DNA of 64,000 nt from JAKALX01 sp964508715 (GCA_964508715.1 CAZDUX010000015.1:1-64000); one strand, 5' to 3'. Counted from the stretch's first letter, positions 25,140 through 34,079 are shown. Numbers and translations are program-made. Notes: generated from the letters alone by a model not told the origin.

Positions 25140-27470
25140 ATGGACTTTTTACTCCGCCTCCTACGGGGAGCCCTTTCGAACCTCACGGGCTGGCTGCTCA
25201 TCATCTCCATCGCCGGCCTCGCGGGCGGGGCAGTTGCATGGGTGGGCGGAGCCGGGCAGGCCGCCGATGGCCTCTGGGGAGCGACGGCGGCCATCGCTCT
25301 TGCGCCGATCCTCGTCGAAATGGCCCGCGACCTGCTCCGGAGGTCAGCCGGTGTCGATGTGATCGCGGTTATCGCCATCGCCGGAGCGCTGGCATTGGGC
25401 GAATTCCTGACGGCTGCGGTCATCGGGCTGATGCTCGTGACGGGGAGGGCGCTCGAGGAATACGCGGCCAGCCGTGCTCAGCGGGAGCTTTCGTCGCTCC
25501 TCTTGCGTGCACCGAGATCGGCTCACCGGCTGCGAGGAAGCAGCCTGGAATCGATCCCTGTGAGCGAAGTCGAGGCGGGCGATGTGCTGGTGATCAAGGA
25601 GGGCGACATCCTGCCGGTCGACGGGATCGTGGTGAACGGCACCGGGGTCGTCGACGAATCGGCGCTCACGGGTGAGTCACGGCTGGTGGAACATGCGCTC
25701 GGTGGGCGCGTGCGGAGTGGCGCGGGCAACGCCGGTGGCGCCTTCCAGATCCGGGCGACGAGCACTGCCGCCGAAAGCACCTACGCGGGCATCATCCGGA
25801 TGGTGCGCGAGGCGCAGGAGTCGAAGGCGCCGCTCGTGCGGCTTGCCGACCGCTATGCGCGGTTTTTTGTGCCGGCAGCGCTGGGGGTCTCCGGTTTTGC
25901 ATGGCTCATCTCCGGGGATCCTGTTCGCGCACTCGCGGTGCTCGTGGTAGCAACACCGTGCCCGCTACTGCTGGCCGCGCCAATCGCGATCGTCTCGGGC
26001 GTATCACGGGCGGCAAGGCGAGGCATCGTGGTAAAAGGCGGTGCGGCGATCGAGACGCTCGGGCGTGCAGAAGCGCTCTATCTCGACAAGACAGGGACCA
26101 TCACACTCGGCGCGCCACGGCTGCAGCGTACCGCTCTCTATGACCATTTGCTCGACGGAGCAGAGTTGTTGCGGCTGGCTGCGTCGCTCGACCAGATGTC
26201 ATCGCACGTCCTCGCAAGTGCGCTCGTTGGTGAGGCGCGGGCACGTGGACTCGAACTCTCCCTCCCATCAGAAACCTCAGAGCAGCCGGGCGCCGGCATC
26301 GAGGGAACGGTGGATGGCCAGCGGTTGCGGCTCGGGAGCTTTGCGCTGGTGACCGCCGGGCTTCGGATGGATACGGCGCACAGTTCGTTCCGGAGGCGGG
26401 TGATGCGCGACGAAGGATCGGCGATCTTCGTATCGATCGATGGTGAGCTCGTTGGCGCGTTCGTGTTTGACGACCCGATTCGCCCCGATGCGCCGCGGGC
26501 ACTGCGCATGCTCAAGCGACGCGGTATCCAGGAGACTGTCATGCTCACTGGCGACCATGCCGCGGTAGCCGACTCGGTTGGTTCGGCCATTGGGGTGGAC
26601 CGGGTGTACGCCGACCTCGCGCCGGAGGAGAAGGTGGAGGCCGTGCGACGGTCGAAGAGGGAGCGGGTCACGTTGATGGTGGGAGACGGCATCAACGACG
26701 CACCGGCATTGGCGGCGGCCGACGTTGGTATCGCAATGGGTGCGCGGGGGTCCACATCGTCATCGGAGGCGGCGGACGTTGTCCTGGTGGTCGACCGGTT
26801 CGACCGGCTGGTGGAAGCGATCGAGATTGCGCAGCGGTCGCGCCGAATCGCCATGCAAAGCATGGTCTTCGGCATGGCATTGTCGTTCGTGGCGATGGGC
26901 TTCGCGACATTCGGACTACTGGCGCCTGTGATTGGGGCCGTGCTGCAGGAGGGGATCGATGCAGCGGCCATTCTCAATGCGCTGCGAGCACTGCGTGGAG
27001 ATCGGCAGGAGGCGCGGTCATCGATCCCCGTTGAGTTGGCCACCCGGTTACGACAGGAACATCGTGAGCTGCTCCCCCAGGTTGACTCGCTGCGCGACAT
27101 CGGAGACGCAATCCAGGACATCCCGGCGTGCGATCTCGTGGGCCGGCTGCATGCGGCCCGCGAAACCGTGAACGAAATCCTCGAGCACGAGCAGGCAGAC
27201 GAGCGGCAGGTTTATCGAAGCATTGCGTCATCGATGGATGGCGAGGATCCGTTGGCAGCGATGAGCCGAACCCACCAGGAGATTTTCCACCTGGCGCGTG
27301 CCTTCGAGCGGCTCGCCGTCGCGGTTGAAGCGGATGGAGCCGACCTCGAGGACCTGGTCGACATCCGGCGGACCCTGTATTCGTTACACGCGGTCATACG
27401 CCTGAATATCGCCCAGGAAGAGGAGCTCTACCTGAGCCTGGACCGGGACTCGACAGCAACGGCGGTTTGA
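25140..27470 (+). CDS. P1B-type heavy-metal ATPase with C-terminal hemerythrin-like domain
   Basis: Metal-exporting or importing P-type ATPase, 776 aa. The start at 25140 gives MDFLLRLLRG right before the first helix; upstream in-frame sequence has no protein character. There is no N-terminal metal-binding domain. The actuator loop is ALTGESR, the membrane metal motif TPCPL (Cys274-Pro275), phosphorylation site DKTGT with Asp316, and the hinge GDGINDAPAL. After the last helices, residues about 630-776 form a four-helix hemerythrin-like unit with His641 (QEHREL), His683 (EHEQADE), His712/His717 (THQEIFH) and His750 plus acidic residues (AQEEELY). The hemerythrin part could sense iron, oxygen or NO; transported metal unknown. 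Confidence 0.88.
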   Translation: MDFLLRLLRGALSNLTGWLLIISIAGLAGGAVAWVGGAGQAADGLWGATAAIALAPILVEMARDLLRRSAGVDVIAVIAIAGALALGEFLTAAVIGLMLVTGRALEEYAASRAQRELSSLLLRAPRSAHRLRGSSLESIPVSEVEAGDVLVIKEGDILPVDGIVVNGTGVVDESALTGESRLVEHALGGRVRSGAGNAGGAFQIRATSTAAESTYAGIIRMVREAQESKAPLVRLADRYARFFVPAALGVSGFAWLISGDPVRALAVLVVATPCPLLLAAPIAIVSGVSRAARRGIVVKGGAAIETLGRAEALYLDKTGTITLGAPRLQRTALYDHLLDGAELLRLAASLDQMSSHVLASALVGEARARGLELSLPSETSEQPGAGIEGTVDGQRLRLGSFALVTAGLRMDTAHSSFRRRVMRDEGSAIFVSIDGELVGAFVFDDPIRPDAPRALRMLKRRGIQETVMLTGDHAAVADSVGSAIGVDRVYADLAPEEKVEAVRRSKRERVTLMVGDGINDAPALAAADVGIAMGARGSTSSSEAADVVLVVDRFDRLVEAIEIAQRSRRIAMQSMVFGMALSFVAMGFATFGLLAPVIGAVLQEGIDAAAILNALRALRGDRQEARSSIPVELATRLRQEHRELLPQVDSLRDIGDAIQDIPACDLVGRLHAARETVNEILEHEQADERQVYRSIASSMDGEDPLAAMSRTHQEIFHLARAFERLAVAVEADGADLEDLVDIRRTLYSLHAVIRLNIAQEEELYLSLDRDSTATAV

Positions 27471-27522
27471 GGACGGACGCCACCGCTGCAATTGCCATCG
27501 AGAACGCGAGGAGGCAGATGTG

Positions 27523-28449
27523 CTACGAACCGCGCGCGAGGGCCGCAAGCAGCTCAGTCGTCCGATCGACAGCGGCGGGGTCGCCTTCAACGGGGAATAT
27601 CGACGCGGCGAAGTCGGTGACGCCGATGGAGGCGAGATGGCGGACCTGCGCCGCGACATCATTTTCGCTGCCGATGATGGCAACACCCGAGGCGTCGGCT
27701 GCACCTTCGACATCGAGGACAGCACGGTATGAGGGGAGCTGCCCGTAGACAGCGAAGGTCTTCCGGGCCGAGGTTCGCGCTTCATCAACCCTGGTCGTGA
27801 CTGCGACCGGAAAGGCGGAGGCGATGCGTGGCTCGGGGCGCCCGGCCTCACTTGCAGAGGCGCGAATAGCGGGGATCGCCGTCCTCTCGAGGTAGCCAGG
27901 GCCGCCCATCCAGGTGGCGGTACCATCAGCCATGCGGCCGGCAAGCTTCAGCATCTGGGGTCCAAGGGCTGCAACCAGGACAGGCGGTCTTTTCGCACCG
28001 GGCACGCTGACCTGCGCCGCGACGCGAAACTCCTGGCCCTGGAAATGAACCGATTCGCCAGCAAGGAGCAGATTCAGCACCGAGAGGTACTCGCGCATAT
28101 GGCGAATGGGCTTCGAGTAGTCGAGGCCGAGCATGTTCTCGATGACCACCCGGTGGCTGAGGCCGATGCCAAGGGTGAAACGGCCGTTGCTTGCGGCCGA
28201 GGCGGTCAGTGCCTGCTGGGCGAGTACGACCGGGTGGCGGGGATAGGTCGGGACGACAAATGTGCCGAGTTGGATGCGTTCGGTGACCCGGCCGGCGAGT
28301 GCGAGGAGCATCACCGCGTCGTAGCTGAAGATGTTCGCAGTCCATGCCGCAGCGAAACCCTGTGCTTCGGCGCGCTCGAACTGCCCAAGAAGGCCGCTGA
28401 CGACATCGTTGCTGCCAAATGCGTCGCCGATTCCAATTCCGATGCGCAC
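27523..28449 (-). CDS. LLM class F420-dependent oxidoreductase
   Basis: Luciferase-like (beta/alpha)8 flavin or F420 enzyme, 308 aa. The start is GTG (VRIGIGIGD) with AAAGGAG 6 nt upstream. Characteristic blocks are FERAEAQGFAAAW, RVTERIQLGTFVVPTYPRHP, NGRFTLGIGLSH and the C-terminal VTDFAASIFP. It resembles the mycobacterial F420-dependent LLM subgroup; FMN use cannot be excluded. It stands alone and is convergent with the ATPase gene. Substrate unknown. Confidence 0.87.
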   Translation of the reverse strand: MRIGIGIGDAFGSNDVVSGLLGQFERAEAQGFAAAWTANIFSYDAVMLLALAGRVTERIQLGTFVVPTYPRHPVVLAQQALTASAASNGRFTLGIGLSHRVVIENMLGLDYSKPIRHMREYLSVLNLLLAGESVHFQGQEFRVAAQVSVPGAKRPPVLVAALGPQMLKLAGRMADGTATWMGGPGYLERTAIPAIRASASEAGRPEPRIASAFPVAVTTRVDEARTSARKTFAVYGQLPSYRAVLDVEGAADASGVAIIGSENDVAAQVRHLASIGVTDFAASIFPVEGDPAAVDRTTELLAALARGS

Positions 28450-28606
28450 GAGATGCTCCTTTGTTGGCCCGCCTGGCAGACGTCCTATCCGGTATCCGGA
28501 AGAGGATACGCCAGGCCATGGGAGTAACGGCACCGCGAGCGGTGTGCTGACCAACTCGTGGCTAGAAATCGACCATTGAGGCGGCCGCTTCGACAATCGA
28601 GCAGCG

Positions 28607-28915
28607 GTGACATTCCTCCAGTTTCTCCTCGTCTTCATGGTTGCCCCCACAGCGTTGCTCATTGCCGCACACGGTTCGGATGGAGCGGGACAAGTGCTGG
28701 CCACGGCTGCCATCGTGGCGGCTGCGGTGGTTATCGTTGTGGCTCCACTCGACCACATCCTGATAGAGCAGGGGATCTGGGATTACGGGGCCGGGAAAGT
28801 AGCGGCAACCGTGTGGGATGTACCAGTGGAAAAGCTCGGCTACCGCGGGCTGCAAGCGGTGTTCGTCGTGGCGGTCACGGCCCTTGTCGTGCGGAGGTGG
28901 CCGTGGAGAGGGTGA
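28607..28915 (+). CDS. Lycopene cyclase domain protein, first subunit (CrtYc-like)
   Basis: A 102-aa membrane protein with three hydrophobic helices. The block PLDHILIEQGIWDYGAGKV followed by VWDVPVEKLGY matches the heterodimeric lycopene cyclase fold (D....L...GxWxYG then PxE). The second Glu of the usual PxEE is Lys. The start is GTG with a weak ribosome site. It overlaps the next gene, the second half of the heterodimer. Such pairs cyclise the ends of lycopene in actinobacteria, but no other carotenoid gene is nearby. Confidence 0.7.
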   Translation: MTFLQFLLVFMVAPTALLIAAHGSDGAGQVLATAAIVAAAVVIVVAPLDHILIEQGIWDYGAGKVAATVWDVPVEKLGYRGLQAVFVVAVTALVVRRWPWRG

Positions 28916-29244
28916 GCTACCTCCTCTGGCTCGTGGCATGGTTCGGACCGGTGATCGCGGCGGAATGGGCGGCCGGTTGGCGGGAGTTGCGCAATGAATG
29001 GCCCCCACTCGTGGCCGCAGTCACGATGGCGACGCTCTACCTTGGGTTCGCAGATATTGCAGCGATGCGCGACGGGGTTTGGGAGGTCGTGGGCTCCAGG
29101 ACGCTGGGGCTCGACGGTGGCGGGTTCGTGTTCGAACAGTGGGTAAGCCTGGCGCTCCTCAATACGGCAATCGCGCAGGCCGCGGTGCTTGCGTTCGACC
29201 GCGGATTCCGGGCGCGGGCGATTGGCTGGATGCGCCGGCGATAG
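28903..29244 (+). CDS. Lycopene cyclase domain protein, second subunit (CrtYd-like)
   Basis: 113 aa, membrane-embedded. The start is the GTG 4 nt after GGAGGT; an alternative GTG at 28912 overlaps the previous stop as GTGA. ATLYLGFADIAAMRDGVWEV corresponds to the D..A...G.W pattern of the fold. The PxEE position reads FVFEQW, keeping one Glu but losing the Pro. Likely forms a complex with the preceding product. Altered motifs mean a true lycopene cyclase activity is uncertain. Confidence 0.65.
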   Translation: MERVSYLLWLVAWFGPVIAAEWAAGWRELRNEWPPLVAAVTMATLYLGFADIAAMRDGVWEVVGSRTLGLDGGGFVFEQWVSLALLNTAIAQAAVLAFDRGFRARAIGWMRRR

Positions 29245-29259
29245 CCAGCAGCTTTCGGG

Positions 29260-29265
29260 TAGAAT
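29260..29265 (+). promoter_or_regulatory. -10-like hexamer before alpha/beta hydrolase
   Basis: TAGAAT followed by 6 nt (CGAAGG) and the ATG at 29272. The GAAGG could serve as a ribosome site but is too close to the ATG, so a leaderless message is likely. Confidence 0.5.
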
Positions 29266-29271
29266 CGAAGG

Positions 29272-30051
29272 ATGCCTTACGCCCAAATCAACGGTGCGCG
29301 CATCTACTATGAGCAGCACGGCATCGGCCCGGACCTCGTGTTCATCCATGGAGCGGGGGGCAACCACCTCTCGTGGTGGCAGCAGGTGGCGTACTTCGCG
29401 GGGACGTACCGGTGCACGGTGTATGACGCCCGTGGCTGGGGCCTTTCGCGTGGCGAGATGAGCGTGGGCCGGTGGGCACTCGGGACCGACCTGGCGGCGT
29501 TACTGGACCACCTGGCAATCGGGCAGGCGCACGTGGTAGCTCAATCGATGGGCGGGCGGGCAGTAGCGGGCCTGACGCGCCTGCGGCCTCAGCGCATCCG
29601 GTCGATCGTGCTCTGCGGCACAACGGCAGGGGCAACGAATGACCGGATCCGCGAAATCCAGGACGAGCTGCAAGAGCTACGCGGTGAAGCCGGGCTCCGC
29701 GAACACGCCCTCGCGCCGGGCTTCGAAGCAACAAATCCGGGGCTGGCACTGCTCTACCGGCAGGTCAACGCGGTCAACCCATCACGGCCAAAGGGCCTGC
29801 TCGGACGGCCGCCACCAGGCTACCGGGGGAGCATGCACGGCCCGCTCGCAGCCCTTGGGGCGCCCATCATGTTCGTCGTCGGCGAACACGACCGCATCAC
29901 CTCACCGGAGATGATTCGCGAGGCGCAGTCGCTCATTCCGGGAGCCCGGCGCCATGAGATCGCGGGGGCCGGACACTCGGCTTATTTCGAGGCCGCGGAG
30001 GAGTGGAACCGGGTGGTCGCGGAGTTCCTCGCCGGAGTGGGTGAGGGTTAA
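29272..30051 (+). CDS. Alpha/beta hydrolase
   Basis: A 259-aa hydrolase with oxyanion loop FIHGAGGNHLSWW, nucleophile Ser92 in AQSMGG, acid in VGEHDRIT and His in GAGHSAYF. The N-terminus MPYAQINGARIYYEQHG is similar to that of the hydrolase at 16700 (MPYIDRSGVKIYYEDNG), so the two may be distant paralogues. The substrate is unknown. Monocistronic by the look of its own promoter hexamer. Confidence 0.87.
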   Translation: MPYAQINGARIYYEQHGIGPDLVFIHGAGGNHLSWWQQVAYFAGTYRCTVYDARGWGLSRGEMSVGRWALGTDLAALLDHLAIGQAHVVAQSMGGRAVAGLTRLRPQRIRSIVLCGTTAGATNDRIREIQDELQELRGEAGLREHALAPGFEATNPGLALLYRQVNAVNPSRPKGLLGRPPPGYRGSMHGPLAALGAPIMFVVGEHDRITSPEMIREAQSLIPGARRHEIAGAGHSAYFEAAEEWNRVVAEFLAGVGEG

Positions 30052-30064
30052 CCCCGGTCTCCGG

Positions 30065-30094
30065 TTGCGGTTTGGTGGATAGCCGGGTTATGGT
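30065..30094 (+). promoter_or_regulatory. Promoter TTGCGG-N18-TATGGT
   Basis: The -35 TTGCGG at 30065-30070 and -10 TATGGT at 30089-30094 are 18 bp apart. The ATG of the downstream gene follows after 9 nt, so the message would be leaderless or nearly so. It is the best -35/-10 pair among the short-leader promoters here. Confidence 0.5.
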
Positions 30095-30103
30095 CTAGAC
30101 CTT

Positions 30104-30505
30104 ATGGCGACTCTCATCGAGTGGCTCCGGCGAGCGCTCGCGTCTCTCGGGTTGAAGTTCAAGCGCGAGTCCGCGGAGAACCAGTGGGTCGAGCCCGGGA
30201 ATGCGATCACCCGGACTATCCTGGCGGGCTCGAAGATTGAGATCCCCGAGGTTGAGCCGTCACCGATAGCACCGGTGGCAGCGGGGGCACTCGATCTCTC
30301 GGCATTCGACGAGAAGCCGATTCCGCCGCTCGGGGTCGAGCCTCCGCTCATCCAGCCAAAGATCGCCCCGGATTGGGAGCCGGTCCCGCAGCCCGTGGCA
30401 GCTGAGCCACCGCGCCCGAAGGTTGCCGAGCAGGCACCTCCTACCGGTGAGCCGGCCGAAGAGGCTCCCGAGCGCAAGAAGCGCCGCTGGTGGCGCGCGG
30501 CATAA
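30104..30505 (+). CDS. Proline-rich protein with amphipathic N-terminus and basic C-terminus
   Basis: No family recognised. The first 20 residues (MATLIEWLRRALASLGLKFK) form an amphipathic helix suited to lying on a membrane. Residues 45-125 are rich in Pro, Glu and Ala and likely disordered. The end is KKRRWWRAA, a basic Trp-rich tip. A promoter lies directly upstream. FmdB-type gene follows after 25 bp with its own -10. Confidence 0.55.
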   Translation: MATLIEWLRRALASLGLKFKRESAENQWVEPGNAITRTILAGSKIEIPEVEPSPIAPVAAGALDLSAFDEKPIPPLGVEPPLIQPKIAPDWEPVPQPVAAEPPRPKVAEQAPPTGEPAEEAPERKKRRWWRAA

Positions 30506-30518
30506 CAACCGCTCCGGC

Positions 30519-30524
30519 TATACT
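30519..30524 (+). promoter_or_regulatory. -10 hexamer of leaderless fmdB-like promoter
   Basis: TATACT followed by 6 nt (TTGCGC) and the ATG at 30531; no Shine-Dalgarno sequence can fit. Confidence 0.5.
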
Positions 30525-30530
30525 TTGCGC

Positions 30531-30761
30531 ATGGCCATCTACGAGTACTACTGCCCCACCTGCCGAGAGAAGTTCGAACAGCGCCGGTCGATGTCGGAAG
30601 CCGCTGTAGCAACCGCATGTGCGAAGGGACACCGGGCCGAGCGCACGATCTCGGCGTTTGCAATGAGCCGGGGCGGGTCGGCGACGGAGGAGTTCGGGAT
30701 GCCTTCGGATGGCGGGTGCTGCGGCGGTGGCGGCTGCGCCTGCTCTGCGAACCGCAACTAA
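30531..30761 (+). CDS. FmdB family zinc-ribbon protein
   Basis: 76 aa starting MAIYEYYCPTCREKFE, the diagnostic FmdB beginning (P.YEY.C..C...FE). The second metal pair is altered to Cys and His (ACAKGHRAERT) instead of CxxC. The C-terminus is a Gly/Cys-rich tail (GCCGGGGCACSAN) seen in several FmdB relatives. FmdB-type proteins are putative regulatory or metal-binding ribbons with no firm function. Confidence 0.82.
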   Translation: MAIYEYYCPTCREKFEQRRSMSEAAVATACAKGHRAERTISAFAMSRGGSATEEFGMPSDGGCCGGGGCACSANRN

Positions 30762-30827
30762 TCCGGCCGCACCGGTCACCTCGCTCGTCCGCAGCCAATT
30801 ACTATCCCTCTCAGTGGGATGAGCGTG

Positions 30828-30833
30828 TAGGCT
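30828..30833 (+). promoter_or_regulatory. -10-like hexamer before hydrolase/MFS pair
   Basis: TAGGCT followed by 7 nt and the ATG at 30841, no ribosome site. Same hexamer as before the P-type ATPase. Confidence 0.45.
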
Positions 30834-30840
30834 TTGTGAT

Positions 30841-31560
30841 ATGACACCGGGGTTCCACACGCGCGAGCAGCTCATCGAGGACCTCCGGGAGATCCATTTC
30901 AGCCTTGATGTAGCGGGCGAGGCCGTACCCGGGCTGCTCGTTCTCCCGACCGACCCGCCTGCACCGCTTCCGCTCGTGCTCATTCAGCACCCGGGGATGG
31001 GGAGTTCGGAAGACTACTTTGTGCGCGACGTAGCACTCGACTGGGCGAAGCGAGGCTGGGCGTGCGCAGGCATCGATGCCCCCCTCCACGGCGACCGTAC
31101 AGACCATGACCCGATGCGGCTGTTCCGGCAGCCTGAGCGGTTTCCCGCGGTGCGTGCACAGTTCGCGAACGAAGTGACAGCGGTCATCAATGCAATCGCA
31201 GCGAACTATGCGGTAGATCTCGCCAGGCTCGGATTCGTGGGGTATTCGCTGGGGAGCATGATCGGGCTTTCCGCCGTGGCTCGAGATCGCCGTTTCAGGG
31301 CGGCCGCATTCTGCCTGGTGGGCGAAGGCGGGCTCGCGGGAAGAGTGGAGGGGCCCGACTCGGACATTCCGCTGCTCGAGAACGTGGCGGTTCGCATCGT
31401 CGGCAAGGCGAATGACGAGCTCGTGCCGCGTGCCGCAACCGAGGCACTCTATAGCGCGTTGCCGGGGCCCAAGGACATTCGGTGGCTCCCCGGCGGGCAC
31501 TTCGAAATCGGTCCGGATGTCATCAAGTCCGCTCGTGAGTGGCTGAAGGAGCGGCTATGA
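30841..31560 (+). CDS. Alpha/beta hydrolase (dienelactone hydrolase/prolyl-peptidase-like)
   Basis: 239 aa. LVLIQHPGMGSSEDYF supplies the oxyanion loop, Ser136 in GYSLGS is the nucleophile, Asp in VGKANDELVP the acid and His in GGHFEIG the base. The insert APLHGDRTDHD resembles the lid seen in dienelactone hydrolase-like esterases. It overlaps the MFS gene start (ATGA), so a hydrolase plus transporter operon is present. Confidence 0.83.
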   Translation: MTPGFHTREQLIEDLREIHFSLDVAGEAVPGLLVLPTDPPAPLPLVLIQHPGMGSSEDYFVRDVALDWAKRGWACAGIDAPLHGDRTDHDPMRLFRQPERFPAVRAQFANEVTAVINAIAANYAVDLARLGFVGYSLGSMIGLSAVARDRRFRAAAFCLVGEGGLAGRVEGPDSDIPLLENVAVRIVGKANDELVPRAATEALYSALPGPKDIRWLPGGHFEIGPDVIKSAREWLKERL

Positions 31561-32783
31561 CCGCGAAGGCCGGGGCCGCCGGGGAAGGAACACCGACCCG
31601 GCGTTTCCACATTCGGGGGATTACCCGGCCCGTCTGGATTCTTAGCCTCGTTTCGTTCTTCGCTGACTTCTCGAGCGAGATGGTCTACCCGATCATCCCG
31701 CTGTTCATCACCGGCACGCTGGGAGCACCAGCCCTGGCGGTAGGCGTGGTTGAGGGCGTAGCAGAGGGGACCGCGAACATCACGAAGCTCATCAGCGGAC
31801 GGTGGGCCGACCGGTTCGGTGCACGGAAGCCGTTTGTGGTAGCGGGTTATGGGCTCGCAGCGGTGGGGAAGCTCATTCTCGGGGTGGCAACAGCCTGGCC
31901 AATCGCACTCGTGGGCCGTACCTCCGACCGGTTCGGGAAGGGCATCCGCGGAGCACCTCGCGATGCATTGCTGGCGGATTTCACTGACGACCGTAATCGC
32001 GGCCGCGTGTTCGGCTTTCACCGGTCGATGGATACGCTGGGTGCGGTCGTCGGCCCGCTCGTGGGGCTGGCATTTCTCGAAGCAGGCGTCCAGTTGAGAT
32101 GGGTCATCCTGCTCGCGGTTGTGCCGGGGATCGCATCGGTGTTTGTACTCAAGTGGCTCCCCGAACGAAGGCCAGAGCCGGTTGCACCGGGTGCCGAGCG
32201 GCACGTGCGCGGTGTGAGCGCCCTGCCGATGTCGTTCTATCTGCTGCTCGGCGTCATGACCGTATTCATGGTCGGCAACTCGAGCGATGCATTTCTCATC
32301 CTGCGATCGAAGGACCTGGGCTTGAGCACAACGCTCGTAGTGCTCGCCTACGTCTGCTACAACCTGGTCTATACGGGCCTTTCGTTCCCGGCGGGGGTGA
32401 TCAGTGACCGGGTTCCGCGCGGCTGGCTGATGGTGACCGGGATGCTCGTGTTCGCGGGGGTATACCTGGGTTTCGCTCAGGCAAACCGCGACTGGGTGGT
32501 ATGGCCATTATTCGCGACGTACGGCGTCTACATCGCGCTCACCGACGGAGTCTCCAAGGCACTTGTCGCTGATCTTGCCCCGAAGGACATCCGGTCCAGC
32601 GCTATGGGGTTGTTCCAGGGGATCACCGGGTTCGCAGCGCTTGCGGCGAGCATCGCCGCGGGCGTTCTCTGGGACCAGGTCTCTGACCGCGCACCGTTCG
32701 CGCTGGGTGCCGGGTGCGCACTTGTGGCGGCAGCAGGGCTAACCGTGATGATGCTCAGCGGAAGGCTGCGGAAGGTCGCCTGA
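31557..32783 (+). CDS. Major facilitator superfamily transporter
   Basis: Twelve-helix MFS protein, 408 aa. The start at 31557 overlaps the hydrolase stop. The helix 2-3 loop SGRWADRFGARKP is the MFS signature. The fold and the motif SDRFGKGIRGAPRDALLAD match the MFS subgroup annotated as quinolone- or fosmidomycin-type efflux relatives. The substrate is unknown. Co-translation with the hydrolase suggests export of its product or import of its substrate. Confidence 0.87.
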   Translation: MTAKAGAAGEGTPTRRFHIRGITRPVWILSLVSFFADFSSEMVYPIIPLFITGTLGAPALAVGVVEGVAEGTANITKLISGRWADRFGARKPFVVAGYGLAAVGKLILGVATAWPIALVGRTSDRFGKGIRGAPRDALLADFTDDRNRGRVFGFHRSMDTLGAVVGPLVGLAFLEAGVQLRWVILLAVVPGIASVFVLKWLPERRPEPVAPGAERHVRGVSALPMSFYLLLGVMTVFMVGNSSDAFLILRSKDLGLSTTLVVLAYVCYNLVYTGLSFPAGVISDRVPRGWLMVTGMLVFAGVYLGFAQANRDWVVWPLFATYGVYIALTDGVSKALVADLAPKDIRSSAMGLFQGITGFAALAASIAAGVLWDQVSDRAPFALGAGCALVAAAGLTVMMLSGRLRKVA

Positions 32784-32819
32784 CCACCGGTCATTCGAGA
32801 TTAGAGCCGGAGGCCCGGG

Positions 32820-33986
32820 TCAGATGGTGCAGTCGCCGGCGAGGCTCGAGATAGCGGTAATCCGACGGCCCTGCTGGATCTCGTCGAGGAATCCATTGGT
32901 ACAGTAGCCGACGGAGATGCCCGTTTCGGGATCACCCCAGGCGATCTGGCCACCGGCCCCGCCGTGTCCGAATGCTCGCGGCGAACACGTCTTGCCAAAA
33001 CCGCGGAGGGCCGCGTTGCCATCGTCTCCGGCAACCACGACCGCGAGGGCACGGTTGACCGGGTAGCCAAGGATCGGGTCTCGATGGAACTCCTTCGTGC
33101 GTACCTGCGTTGCCCACGCGATAGTCTCGGCTTTCAGGATTCGCCTGCCCTCGGCCGTAACACCACCATTCACCAGCGGCTGATAGAACAGCGCAAGCTG
33201 GGCGGCGCCGCCAATACCGCCTCCACCGGGAACGCCTACCGCGCGAATCTCGGGCTTGTTGAACGAGTAAATGGCGTCAGGCGTCACCTCTCCCCAGCCA
33301 CCAGGCGGCGGTACGGGCGGTTCAACATAGAGAACGTCGGCGACGCGGCTATTCAGTCCGGCCGGGAGCCCGAGGTAGAAATCGGAAAGACCCATGGGAT
33401 CGAGGATGCGCTCGCGTGTGTAGGCGCGGAAGTCCGTGCCGGTGCGGCGTTCGATGATCTCGGCAAGGACCCAGTGAGCGGTCGTTGCGTGGTACTCGAA
33501 CTGGCTCCCTGGCTCCCAGTTGAGACGCCACTGGGCGAAGCGAGAGAGGCGCCGCTCCCGGTTATCCCAGTCGAAGGGAGCAAACGGGGCACGTGGGAAG
33601 CCACCGATGTGGAGCATGACCTGCTCGACGGTGATCTGGTCTTTTCCGTTCGAGCCGAACTCGGGGATGATCCCGGCGACACGCTCCTCGAGCGCCAGCT
33701 TCTCATCTTCGAAGAGAGTCCAGACGGCAGCGGCAACGACCGCTTTTGTGCTCGAAAACACGGTGTAGAGCGTCTCATTGGTCGCGAGTTGCTCGCGGCC
33801 GTCCGTTTTCACGGCACCGTACGTACGAATGCCGGCAAGCCTGCCATTCCGGGCTATCGCGACCTGGGCGCTCGGCAGGATGCCGTCATCCACATCCCGT
33901 TTCGCCCGTGCGAAGACCGCTTCGAGCTTTTCGGAACTGATGCCGATTTCTTCGGGTGAACTGGCGAGGTAGTCGGCGGCGGCCAT
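32820..33986 (-). CDS. Serine hydrolase, class C beta-lactamase fold (EstB-like)
   Basis: 388 aa with the SxxK motif SSTK at Ser78-Lys81, the active-site serine and base of the family. The Tyr motif reads FEYHAT (Tyr-His-Ala instead of YxN), and the third motif is GHGGAGG (HGG rather than KTG). This combination is typical of family VIII carboxylesterases more than of beta-lactamases. AAGGAGAG precedes the ATG. No signal peptide, so cytosolic esterase is likely. Confidence 0.86.
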   Translation of the reverse strand: MAAADYLASSPEEIGISSEKLEAVFARAKRDVDDGILPSAQVAIARNGRLAGIRTYGAVKTDGREQLATNETLYTVFSSTKAVVAAAVWTLFEDEKLALEERVAGIIPEFGSNGKDQITVEQVMLHIGGFPRAPFAPFDWDNRERRLSRFAQWRLNWEPGSQFEYHATTAHWVLAEIIERRTGTDFRAYTRERILDPMGLSDFYLGLPAGLNSRVADVLYVEPPVPPPGGWGEVTPDAIYSFNKPEIRAVGVPGGGGIGGAAQLALFYQPLVNGGVTAEGRRILKAETIAWATQVRTKEFHRDPILGYPVNRALAVVVAGDDGNAALRGFGKTCSPRAFGHGGAGGQIAWGDPETGISVGYCTNGFLDEIQQGRRITAISSLAGDCTI

Positions 33987-34079
33987 TTGGGTCTCTCCTT
34001 TGCGTGCACGCGAAGGATACCGGCACGGACGGGACGTTGTCGCCCTTCTCGGGTCTCGCCTGCCGCGTTCTGACAGTTA

